Source: Anaerolineales bacterium (GTDB lineage: Bacteria > Chloroflexota > Anaerolineae > Anaerolineales > DRMV01). From it: a DNA stretch of 64,000 nucleotides. Within the stretch, counting starts at the first letter, position 1; each line of letters begins with the position of its first letter. The DNA is taken from NCBI GenBank assembly GCA_026996855.1, contig JALWJZ010000103.1, positions 1 through 64,000 on the forward strand, written 5' to 3'. The position numbers were made by a program, and so were the translations under genes. Shown here one piece after another: positions 16,990 to 25,211 of the stretch. The notes beneath the pieces are model-generated. The model ran no database searches, was not told where the DNA came from, and worked only from the letters and a program-made list of their open reading frames with translations.

Positions 16990-18237
16990 GTGAAGAACGT
17001 GGTTCTCCGCTGCAAAATCTGCGGCCAGACGTATCCCCCGGAACCTCGGTACATGTGCGAAACCTGTTTTGGCCCGCTGGAGGCCTTCGTCACACCCCAG
17101 GACGACCCCATGACCCTGCGCCAACGCATTCTCGCAGGCCCCCCGAGCCTGTGGCGCTATGTCGATTTCCTCCCGGTGGAAAGGCCCCTGGCCGGCCCAC
17201 ACACTGGATGGACCCCCCTCAAAAAAGCCGAAAACCTGGGCCGGATGTTGGGCCTGCGCCACCTGTACCTCAAGGACGATTCCGTCAACCATCCCACTCT
17301 GTCGTTCAAGGACCGGGTGGTTTCCGTGGCCCTGACCAAGGCCCAGGAATTCGGCATGGATACGGTCTCCTGCGCCTCGACGGGCAACCTGGCCAACGCG
17401 GTGGCCGCGCAGGCCGCCCACCTGGGCCTGCGCGCGGTGGTGTTCATCCCTGCGGACCTGGAACCCCAAAAACGGGTGGGTAGCGGTGTGTTCGGCCCTC
17501 TGGTGGTGGCCGTGGACGGCAACTACGACCAGGTGAACCGGTTGTGCACGGAAATCGCGGACGACCTGGGCTGGGGCTTCGTCAACATCAACCTGCGGCC
17601 CTACTACGCCGAAGGCTCCAAGACCTTAGCCTTTGAAACCGTGGAACAACTGGGGTGGCGCGCGCCGGATGCGGTGGTCGCGCCCGTGGCTTCCGGCTCC
17701 CTGTACACCAAACTTTGGAAGGGCTTTCAGGAATTCCGCCGGACCGGCCTCATCGAAGGCCCCCTGCCCCGCATGTACGGTGCCCAGGCTGCGGGTTGCG
17801 CGCCCATTGCCCAGGCGTGGAAGGCGGGCCGGGAGGAGGTCCAGCCCGTCAAACCCCGGACCATTGCCAAATCCATCGCCATCGGCAACCCCGCGGATGG
17901 GATGTTCGCCCTGCAAGTGGCCCGGGAGAGCCGCGGCGGCTTCGAGGCCGTCACCGACCGGGAAATCGTGGAAACCATGCGGCTGCTGGCCGAAACCGAG
18001 GGCATCTTCACCGAAACCGCGGGCGGCACCACCATCGCGATCCTGCGCAAACTGGCCCGAGAAGGGGCCTTCGACCCCGACGAAACCGTGGTGGCGTACA
18101 TCACCGGCAACGGATACAAGACCCTGGAAGTGGTGGCCGACGGCCTGGAAGAACCCGTGGCCATCGCACCCACCTGGGAAGACTTCGAAAACCGAGTGCT
18201 GCCTCGCTTGACCGCGCCCGTACCCGCGTTATCGTAG
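16990..18237 (+). CDS. thrC: threonine synthase-like PLP enzyme with N-terminal zinc ribbon
   Basis: GTG start with GAAGGAGGTG RBS; CKICGQTYP...CETCFGPLE; HPTLSFKDRVVSVAL (PLP Lys), CASTGNLANAVAAQAAHLGL; 415 aa. The symbol reflects family; actual reaction is uncertain (see findings). Confidence 0.85.
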   Translation: MKNVVLRCKICGQTYPPEPRYMCETCFGPLEAFVTPQDDPMTLRQRILAGPPSLWRYVDFLPVERPLAGPHTGWTPLKKAENLGRMLGLRHLYLKDDSVNHPTLSFKDRVVSVALTKAQEFGMDTVSCASTGNLANAVAAQAAHLGLRAVVFIPADLEPQKRVGSGVFGPLVVAVDGNYDQVNRLCTEIADDLGWGFVNINLRPYYAEGSKTLAFETVEQLGWRAPDAVVAPVASGSLYTKLWKGFQEFRRTGLIEGPLPRMYGAQAAGCAPIAQAWKAGREEVQPVKPRTIAKSIAIGNPADGMFALQVARESRGGFEAVTDREIVETMRLLAETEGIFTETAGGTTIAILRKLAREGAFDPDETVVAYITGNGYKTLEVVADGLEEPVAIAPTWEDFENRVLPRLTAPVPALS

Positions 18238-18350
18238 AGGAGGCTTTTGGCGCGCGATGCCTGGACGCGATTTCGGCAAAAGGCCCCAACCGCTCGGCGA
18301 ATCGCCATCCCGGATTCGGTTTCTCGAAAATCCGCCAAGGAGGCAAGGCT

Positions 18351-19847
18351 ATGCCCGTCACCATTCGCATTCCCGGCCCGTTGCGTCGTCTGACCAACGG
18401 CGAAAAAGCCGTGCAGGTAGACGCCCGCACCGTGGGTGAAGCCCTGGCCGCGCTGCGAGAACGGCATCCGCAACTGGCCCAACGCCTGTTCGACGAGCAG
18501 GGCCAACTCAAGCCCTTCGTCAACGTGTACCTGAACAACGAAGACGTACGCTTCTTGCAAAACCTGGAAACGCCCCTGGAAGACGGCGCGGTGCTCTCCC
18601 TGGTACCGGCCATGTCCGGCGGCGACCAGGCCTCGGATTCTACCAAGGCGAAAGAGGAAGCAACCCCCTCCCGGGGCCTCATCCCCGACGAAAACCTGCC
18701 CCCACTTTCCGAAGAGGAAATCCACCGTTACTCCCGCCACCTGCTCATGCCCGAGGTGGGCCTGAAAGGGCAGCAGAAACTCAAGGCCGCGTCGGTGCTC
18801 ATCGTGGGTACCGGGGGGCTGGGTTCCCCCGCGGCCCTCTACCTAGCCGCGGCCGGTGTGGGGCGCATCGGCCTGGTGGATTACGACGTGGTGGACGAGA
18901 CCAACTTACAACGCCAAATCGTCCACGGTACCAGCACCGTGGGTATGCTCAAGGTGGAATCGGCCAAACAACGGTTGCTGGACATCAACCCCTACATTAC
19001 GGTCGAAACCTACAACACGGTGTTGACCTCGGAAAACGCCATGGATATCCTGCCCAAGTACGACGTCATCATCGACGCTACGGACAACTTTCCCACCCGT
19101 TACCTGCTCAACGACGCGTGCGTGTTCCTGGGCAAGCCGTTGGTGTACGGCGCCATCTTTCGCTTCGACGGCCAGGCCAGTGTGTTCTACGCCAAGGAAG
19201 GCCCCTGTTACCGCTGCCTTTTCCCAGAGCCGCCCCCGCCCCACCTGGTGCCCACCTGTGCGGAAGGCGGCGTGTTCGGCGTGTTGCCCGGGGTCATCGG
19301 CGCCATCCAGGCCACCGAGGCCATCAAACTCATCCTGGGGATTGGTGAAACCCTGGTGGGCCGTCTGCTCCTCTACGACGCGCTGGACATGAATTTCGAC
19401 CTCATTCGGGTGCCCAAGAACCCCAAGTGCAAGGTGTGCGGGGAAAACCCCGAAATCACGGAACTCATCGACTACGAAGCCTTCTGCGGGATGCCCGCCC
19501 ACGACCACCTGGAGGGCAGCGCAGGGGAGGAATGGGACATCACCCCCAGGGAACTGGCGGAACGGCTGGCCCGGGGCGAGCGCATTCGCCTCATCGACGT
19601 ACGGGAACCCCACGAGTTGGAAATCGTGCGTTTCCCCGGTGCGGAAAACATCCCCCTTTCCCAATTACCCGAACGCATGCACGAACTGGACAGCAGCGAG
19701 GAAATCGTGCTCATCTGCCATCGCGGTTCCCGTTCGGCCCGGGCCTTGTATTTGCTCCAAACCGCGGGCTTTCGCCGGGTGAAAAACCTACGCGGCGGCC
19801 TGCAGGCCTGGGCCAAAGAAGTGGACCCCAGCATGGTGGTGTATTGA
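18351..19847 (+). CDS. fused CysO/MoaD-like ubiquitin-fold + MoeB/ThiF-type E1 adenylyltransferase + rhodanese
   Basis: ATG at 18351 with AAGGAGG RBS; Ubl ...FVNVYLNNEDVRFLQNLETPLEDGAVLSLVPAMSGG; E1 VLIVGTGGLGSPAALYLAAAGVGRIGLVDYDVVDETNLQRQIVHG with CYRC and CKVC; rhodanese EIVLICHRGSRSARAL; one open frame, no start codon between domains. Confidence 0.88.
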   Translation: MPVTIRIPGPLRRLTNGEKAVQVDARTVGEALAALRERHPQLAQRLFDEQGQLKPFVNVYLNNEDVRFLQNLETPLEDGAVLSLVPAMSGGDQASDSTKAKEEATPSRGLIPDENLPPLSEEEIHRYSRHLLMPEVGLKGQQKLKAASVLIVGTGGLGSPAALYLAAAGVGRIGLVDYDVVDETNLQRQIVHGTSTVGMLKVESAKQRLLDINPYITVETYNTVLTSENAMDILPKYDVIIDATDNFPTRYLLNDACVFLGKPLVYGAIFRFDGQASVFYAKEGPCYRCLFPEPPPPHLVPTCAEGGVFGVLPGVIGAIQATEAIKLILGIGETLVGRLLLYDALDMNFDLIRVPKNPKCKVCGENPEITELIDYEAFCGMPAHDHLEGSAGEEWDITPRELAERLARGERIRLIDVREPHELEIVRFPGAENIPLSQLPERMHELDSSEEIVLICHRGSRSARALYLLQTAGFRRVKNLRGGLQAWAKEVDPSMVVY

Positions 19848-19857
19848 AGGAAATGGG

Positions 19858-20220
19858 CGGATGGGCGAATGAGCGAATATGCGGATGGGCGGCTTTTGGA
19901 GTGCGGCGGCTCAACGCCGCCTTGGGAAAGCGGTAAAGCGGTAGGGCGGTAAAGCGATAAAACGGTAAGGCGATAAAGCGGGAAGGCAAATTTTTGGAGT
20001 GCGGCGGCTCGACGCCGCTTTGGGAAAGCGGTAAGGCGGATTTGCGGGCGGGTAGGGGCGCAGCGGTGCTGCGTCCCCGGCGGTGCTGCGTCCCCGGCGG
20101 TGCTGCGTCCCCAGTGGTGTCGAGCCACCGCAGTCCCCAACTGGGGTGCTTTGGGGTGCGGATATGTGAATGGGCGAATGAGCGAATATGCGAATGGGCG
20201 AATGAGCGGATATGCGAAGG
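19858..20220. repeat. composite intergenic repeat region
   Basis: Two copies of TTTTGGAGTGCGGCGGCTCrACGCCGCyTTGGG, a GCGGTAAA/GCGATAAA tandem stretch, three GGCGGTGCTGCGTCCCC-type units, and GGGCGAATGAGCGAATATGCG repeats at both edges. Confidence 0.9.
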
Positions 20221-20235
20221 AAAAGGAGGCGAGCC

Positions 20236-20817
20236 ATGACCAACCGAGTGCTGCGCGAGGTGACCGTAGGGTCGGCCCAGGTGCAGTTGGTGCAGGGCGA
20301 CATCACCGAGGAGCAGGTGGATGCCATCGTGAACGCGGCCAACAAATACCTGGAACACGGCGGCGGGCTGGCCCGAATCATCGTCAAGAAGGGTGGCTCC
20401 GTCATCCAGGAGGAAAGCCATCGGTGGGTGCGGACCCACGGCCCGGTGCGCCACGAGGAACCGGCCTACACCACCGCGGGCGCGCTCCCGGCCCGATACG
20501 TCATCCACGCGGTGGGGCCGGTGTGGGGCGAGGGCGACGAAGACGCGAAACTGGCCGTCGCGGTGCAGGGTTCCCTGCGCCGGGCCGAGGAACTGGGATG
20601 CACGTCCATCGCCCTGCCCGCGATTTCCACCGGCATTTTCGGTTTTCCCAAAGACCGCGCGGCGCACGTCATCTTTCGGGCCGTGAGGGATTACCTGCGG
20701 GATGCGCCAACAACCCCTCTTCGACAGGTGCGCATCGTGGTGTACGATGCCCCCACCGTGGAAGCCTTTCGGGAAGCGTGGGACACCTTCCCCTGGAACG
20801 CCGAGGCATCCGCATGA
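20236..20817 (+). CDS. macro domain protein
   Basis: VQLVQGDITEEQVDAIVNAANKYLEHGGGLARIIVKKGG...ALPARYVIHAVGP...IALPAISTGIFGFP. Confidence 0.9.
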   Translation: MTNRVLREVTVGSAQVQLVQGDITEEQVDAIVNAANKYLEHGGGLARIIVKKGGSVIQEESHRWVRTHGPVRHEEPAYTTAGALPARYVIHAVGPVWGEGDEDAKLAVAVQGSLRRAEELGCTSIALPAISTGIFGFPKDRAAHVIFRAVRDYLRDAPTTPLRQVRIVVYDAPTVEAFREAWDTFPWNAEASA

Positions 20818-22721
20818 CCCTCGATTCTCGTGAAGCCTTCATCCAATGGCTGGAGCACCGGGCCCGGCCCATCGTACTGGACGGGGCCATGGGTACCATG
20901 CTCCACGCCCGGGGCATTTCCTTCGACGAATGCTTCGACGCCCTGAACCTGACCCGACCCGCCCTGGTCGCCGACGTGCACCGAGCCTACCTGGAGGCGG
21001 GCGCGGACATCCTGCTCACCAACACCTTCGGCGCCAACCGCTTCCGCCTGGCCGAGCACGGCCTGGAAGACCGGGTGGCCGAAATCAACCGGGCCGGGGT
21101 GGAACTGGCCCGCCGCGTGGTCATGGCCGCGTTCAAAGAGCAGGAGGTTTTGGTGGCCGGCGACGTCGGTCCCCTGGGCGTGCGCCTGGCTCCCTTCGGG
21201 CGGGTTTCCAAAGAGGAGGCCCGGAGCGCCTTTCGGGAACAAATCCAGGCCCTGGCCGACGCGGGGGTGGATTTGCTGGTCATCGAGACCATGGTCAGCC
21301 TGGACGAGGCCCACGAGGCTTTCCTGGCCGCGCGCGAGGTGGCACCGCACCTCCCGGTGGTGGTTTCCCTGACTTACACCCGGGACGACCGCACCCTGCT
21401 GGGGGAAAAGCCGGACCAGGTGGCCCGCCAACTGCGGGATTGGGGCGTGGACGTACTGGGCGCCAATTGCTCCAGCGGCCCTTCCCAGTTGCTGCGCATC
21501 CTGCGGGCCATGCGCAAAGCCGTGCCCGAAGCCCTGTACTGGATAAAGCCCAACGCAGGCTGGCCCGAACGCCTGCCCGGTGGCCGCATTTTCTACCCCG
21601 CCACCCCCGACTACTTTGCGGATTTCGCCCGCCAGTTCGTGGAAGAGGGCGCACGCTTCGTTGGCGGTTGTTGCGGCACCACCCCGGAGCACATCCGGGC
21701 CGTGGCTCAGGCCCTGAGGGAAATGCGCGTTTCTCCGGTGAGCAATGGAGTTCAGGTGCTTTCCCACCCCCGCCGCTTTCCCGAAGAAACGGAAGCGCCG
21801 CGTGAAGAAGAGGTCTATCCCAGCCAACTGGCCCGGAAACTGGCCCGAGGAACTTTCGTCTTCGCGGTGGAAATGTCTCCCCCGCGGGGCGTTTCCCTGC
21901 ACAAGACCCTTTTGCACGCCGCCTTGTTGAAAGAGGCCGGCGCGGACGTGGTCAACATCGCGGACAGCCCCATGGCCCGCATGCGCATGAGTCCCTGGGC
22001 CGTGTGCCATCGCATTCAGGAAGACGTGGGCATCGAGACCACCCTGCACTTTCCCACCCGGGGGCGCAACCTGCTCCGGGTGCAGGGCGACCTGCTGGCC
22101 GCCCACGCCCTGGGCATCCGCAACATCTTCGTGGTCATGGGCGACCCCACCTCCATCGGCGACTACCCCGAAGCCATGGACGCCTACGACGTGGTGCCCT
22201 CGGGCTTGATTAAACTCATCAAACAAAGTTTCAACCGGGGAAAGGATTACGCGGGCAACCCCCTGGACGAGCCCACCCGCTTTTTCATCGGGTGCGCCCT
22301 GAACCTGATGGCGCCGGACCCGGAGCGGGAGATGAAGGTGCTGCGGCGGAAAATCCGGGCCGGCGCGGATTTTGCCCTCACCCAACCTGTGTACCAGCCC
22401 GAGGAGGCCCGGCGCTTTTTGCAAATGTACGAGGAGCGGTACGGCCCCATACCTATTCCCATCCTGGTGGGGGTGCTGCCGCCGTACAGCCTGCGCCACG
22501 CGCGTTTCCTGCACCACGAGGTGCCCGGCATTCACATCCCGGAGGAGGTCATGCGTCGGCTGGAGCAGGCCGGCGACAAAGCCTGGGAGGAGGGCTTGCG
22601 TCTGGCCGTGGAACTCGTCGAGGCATTGAAGGAGTGGGCGCAGGGCATTTATTTGATGCCGCCTTTCCGAAAGTACTGGATGGCCGCGGAAATCCTGGAA
22701 AAAGTGACGAACGCGGCTTGA
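20814..22721 (+). CDS. bifunctional homocysteine S-methyltransferase / methylenetetrahydrofolate reductase
   Basis: Start MTLDSREAFIQWL overlaps the macro gene stop; ILLTNTFGANRFRL, VGGCCGTTPEHI (Zn Cys), then MTHFR domain FVFAVEMSPPRG...FALTQPVYQPEEA; YitJ-like architecture. Confidence 0.9.
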   Translation: MTLDSREAFIQWLEHRARPIVLDGAMGTMLHARGISFDECFDALNLTRPALVADVHRAYLEAGADILLTNTFGANRFRLAEHGLEDRVAEINRAGVELARRVVMAAFKEQEVLVAGDVGPLGVRLAPFGRVSKEEARSAFREQIQALADAGVDLLVIETMVSLDEAHEAFLAAREVAPHLPVVVSLTYTRDDRTLLGEKPDQVARQLRDWGVDVLGANCSSGPSQLLRILRAMRKAVPEALYWIKPNAGWPERLPGGRIFYPATPDYFADFARQFVEEGARFVGGCCGTTPEHIRAVAQALREMRVSPVSNGVQVLSHPRRFPEETEAPREEEVYPSQLARKLARGTFVFAVEMSPPRGVSLHKTLLHAALLKEAGADVVNIADSPMARMRMSPWAVCHRIQEDVGIETTLHFPTRGRNLLRVQGDLLAAHALGIRNIFVVMGDPTSIGDYPEAMDAYDVVPSGLIKLIKQSFNRGKDYAGNPLDEPTRFFIGCALNLMAPDPEREMKVLRRKIRAGADFALTQPVYQPEEARRFLQMYEERYGPIPIPILVGVLPPYSLRHARFLHHEVPGIHIPEEVMRRLEQAGDKAWEEGLRLAVELVEALKEWAQGIYLMPPFRKYWMAAEILEKVTNAA

Positions 22722-22822
22722 AAGCCCTATGGCTCCGCGGTATAAATAGACGGCCTGTTTGACGAAGAAAATGAAACAAAAGGTATTCCCAAATCCGAGG
22801 CGAACGAAGGAGGTCCTCAACG

Positions 22823-25150
22823 ATGGCTCAATTAAGTGCGTTCGAGTGGAGTATGTTGTGGGGTGTGCTGATTGTGGCCCTGCTGGGCCTGCTGTATGCC
22901 TGGTACCTGTGGGCTTATGTCCGGGGCAAGGACACGGGCACGCCCGAAATGCAGGAGGTGTGGCAGGCCATTCGGGCCGGTGCCGAAGCCTACCTGTGGC
23001 GGCAACTCAAGGCCATCATGCCCCTCATCGTGGTGCTCACCGTGGTGCTGTTCCTTTCCGTGTACATCGTACCGCCTACGCCCGAGGCCCGAGAGTTCTT
23101 CGCCGGGAAATCGGAGAACGAAATCCGCTTCCTGGTGGGCCTGGGCCGGGCCATCGCCTTCGTGCTGGGTGCACTGTCGTCCCTGGCCGTGGGCCAGTTG
23201 GGCATGCGGGTGGCCGTGGCCGCGAACGTGCGGGTGACCTCCGCGTCCCGCCGCTCCTTCCGGGAGGCGCTTCAGATTGCCTTCCGCGCGGGCACCATCA
23301 CCGGCATGCTGACCAACGCGCTGGGCCTGCTGGGCGGCACCATCATCTTCATGTACTACCAGATTGCCGCGCCCGACGTGCTGCTGGGCTTCGGCTTCGG
23401 CGGCACCCTGCTGGCCCTGTTCATGCGGGTGGGCGGCGGCATCTACACCAAGGCCGCGGACGTGGGCGCGGACCTGGTAGGCAAAGTGGAAGCCGGCATC
23501 CCCGAGGACGACCCCCGCAACCCCGCGGTCATCGCCGACCTGGTGGGTGACAACGTGGGCGACTGTGCGGGCATGGCCGCGGACATCTTCGAGTCTTACG
23601 AGGTGACCCTGGTCTCCGCGCTCATCCTGGGCCTGGCTCTGTGGCACGCCACGGGCCAAATTGCCTGGGTGGTCTTCCCTCTGGTGGTGCGGGCCATCGG
23701 TGTGCTGGCCTCCATCGTGGGCACCTACCTGGTGGACGAAGACCCCAAACACCCCGGCGACGCCATGCGGGGCATCTTCCGCGGGTACATGATTTCCGCC
23801 TTCATCTCCCTGGTGCTCACCTTTGCTTTTGGCTACTACTACCTGCACGTGATGCAGAACGGCCAACTGGTGGGCGGCTGGTGGCGCACGCCTCTGGCCG
23901 TGGTGACCGGGCTGGTACTGGCCGTGGTGCTGGACCGGCTCACCAATTACTTCACCAGCACCCAGTACAGCCCGGTGCAGGAAATCCGCAACGCCGCGAG
24001 CACCGGTTCTGCCACCCTCATTTTGCAAGGGCTGGTGGTGGGCATGGAATCCTCTGTATGGGCCGCGGTGGCCATGGCCGCAACCATCATGGTCTCGGTG
24101 GGCATCTTCGCCGGGGCCACCGCCGACCCCGTCACCCAGGTGGTCTTCGTGCTCTACGGCGTGGCCATGACCGGCATCGGGCTGCTCACCCTCACAGGCA
24201 ACATCGTGGCCATGGACTCCTTCGGCCCCATCGCGGACAACGCTGGTGGCATCGCGGAAATGGCCTGGTCCGGCCAGGAAGATGAAGAGACCGAAAAGGC
24301 CCAGGCCATCCTGGACCATCTGGACGCCACGGGCAACACCACCAAGGCCATCACCAAGGGCCTGGCCATCGGCACCGCGGTCATCGCCGCGGTGGCCCTG
24401 TTCGCTTCCTACCTGGTGGATGTGACCCGGGCGCAACAAGCCCTGGGCATTCCCGAAACCCAATGGCTGACCAAAACGGGCATTCGGGTCGATATTCCTC
24501 AAGTCTTCGTGGGCCTGCTCCTGGGCGGCGCGGTGCCCTTCCTCTTCTCCTCCTTCGCCATCCAGGCCGTGCGCCGGGGCGCCTCGGCCATCGTGGAAGA
24601 GGTGCGTCGCCAGTTCCGCATGGGCGTGCTGGAAGGCAAGGTGAAGCCCGATTACCAGAAGGCCGTGGACATTTCCACCGCCACCGCGCAGAAGGAACTG
24701 CTTCCCCTGGCCCTGCTGGGCGTGGTCACCCCCATCATCGTGGGCTTGTGGTTGCAGGTGGAAGCCCTGGGCGGCTTCCTGGCCGGTATCATCGTGAGCG
24801 GTCAACTCCTGGCCGTGTTCATGAACAACGCGGGCGGCGCCTGGGACAACGCCAAGAAACTCATCGAGGACGAGCCCAAGGACCCCGAAAAGGGCCTGGG
24901 CAAGGGTTCCGACCGGCACAAGGCCTCGGTAGTGGGCGACACCGTGGGCGACCCCTTCAAGGACACTGCGGGTCCGGCCCTCAACCCCATGATTAAAGTG
25001 GTCAACCTGGTGGCCGTCATCATCGCGCCCATCGTGGTCAAGTACACCCTCAGCCTGCCCGTCATCATCGTGATTCTGATTCTGGTGGGCATTCTGGTTT
25101 GGGTGATTCGCCAAGCCAAGAAACCAGCCGCCCACCTGGACGCATCGTAA
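22823..25150 (+). CDS. hppA: membrane-bound H+-translocating pyrophosphatase, K+-independent type
   Basis: [58 protein letters not shown]; ~16 TM helices. Confidence 0.93.
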   Translation: MAQLSAFEWSMLWGVLIVALLGLLYAWYLWAYVRGKDTGTPEMQEVWQAIRAGAEAYLWRQLKAIMPLIVVLTVVLFLSVYIVPPTPEAREFFAGKSENEIRFLVGLGRAIAFVLGALSSLAVGQLGMRVAVAANVRVTSASRRSFREALQIAFRAGTITGMLTNALGLLGGTIIFMYYQIAAPDVLLGFGFGGTLLALFMRVGGGIYTKAADVGADLVGKVEAGIPEDDPRNPAVIADLVGDNVGDCAGMAADIFESYEVTLVSALILGLALWHATGQIAWVVFPLVVRAIGVLASIVGTYLVDEDPKHPGDAMRGIFRGYMISAFISLVLTFAFGYYYLHVMQNGQLVGGWWRTPLAVVTGLVLAVVLDRLTNYFTSTQYSPVQEIRNAASTGSATLILQGLVVGMESSVWAAVAMAATIMVSVGIFAGATADPVTQVVFVLYGVAMTGIGLLTLTGNIVAMDSFGPIADNAGGIAEMAWSGQEDEETEKAQAILDHLDATGNTTKAITKGLAIGTAVIAAVALFASYLVDVTRAQQALGIPETQWLTKTGIRVDIPQVFVGLLLGGAVPFLFSSFAIQAVRRGASAIVEEVRRQFRMGVLEGKVKPDYQKAVDISTATAQKELLPLALLGVVTPIIVGLWLQVEALGGFLAGIIVSGQLLAVFMNNAGGAWDNAKKLIEDEPKDPEKGLGKGSDRHKASVVGDTVGDPFKDTAGPALNPMIKVVNLVAVIIAPIVVKYTLSLPVIIVILILVGILVWVIRQAKKPAAHLDAS

Positions 25151-25179
25151 GCCAATCCAGGCCATACATCGTTCGTTCA

Positions 25180-25208
25180 ACCCCGGTGGGGCAGCCCACC
25201 GGGGTTTT
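25180..25208. terminator. bidirectional intrinsic terminator between convergent hppA and xdh genes
   Basis: ACCCCGGTGGG-GCAG-CCCACCGGGGTTTT. Confidence 0.85.
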
Positions 25209-25211
25209 CGT

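Noticed and set aside
16990-18237. Cysteine synthase/CysM assignment
   Set aside because: Zinc-ribbon N-terminus and overall sequence fit threonine synthase better; sulfhydrylase activity is only a hypothesis.
22832-25180. 782-aa minus-strand ORF opposite hppA
   Set aside because: Shadow ORF, His/Gly/Gln-rich, no recognisable motifs.
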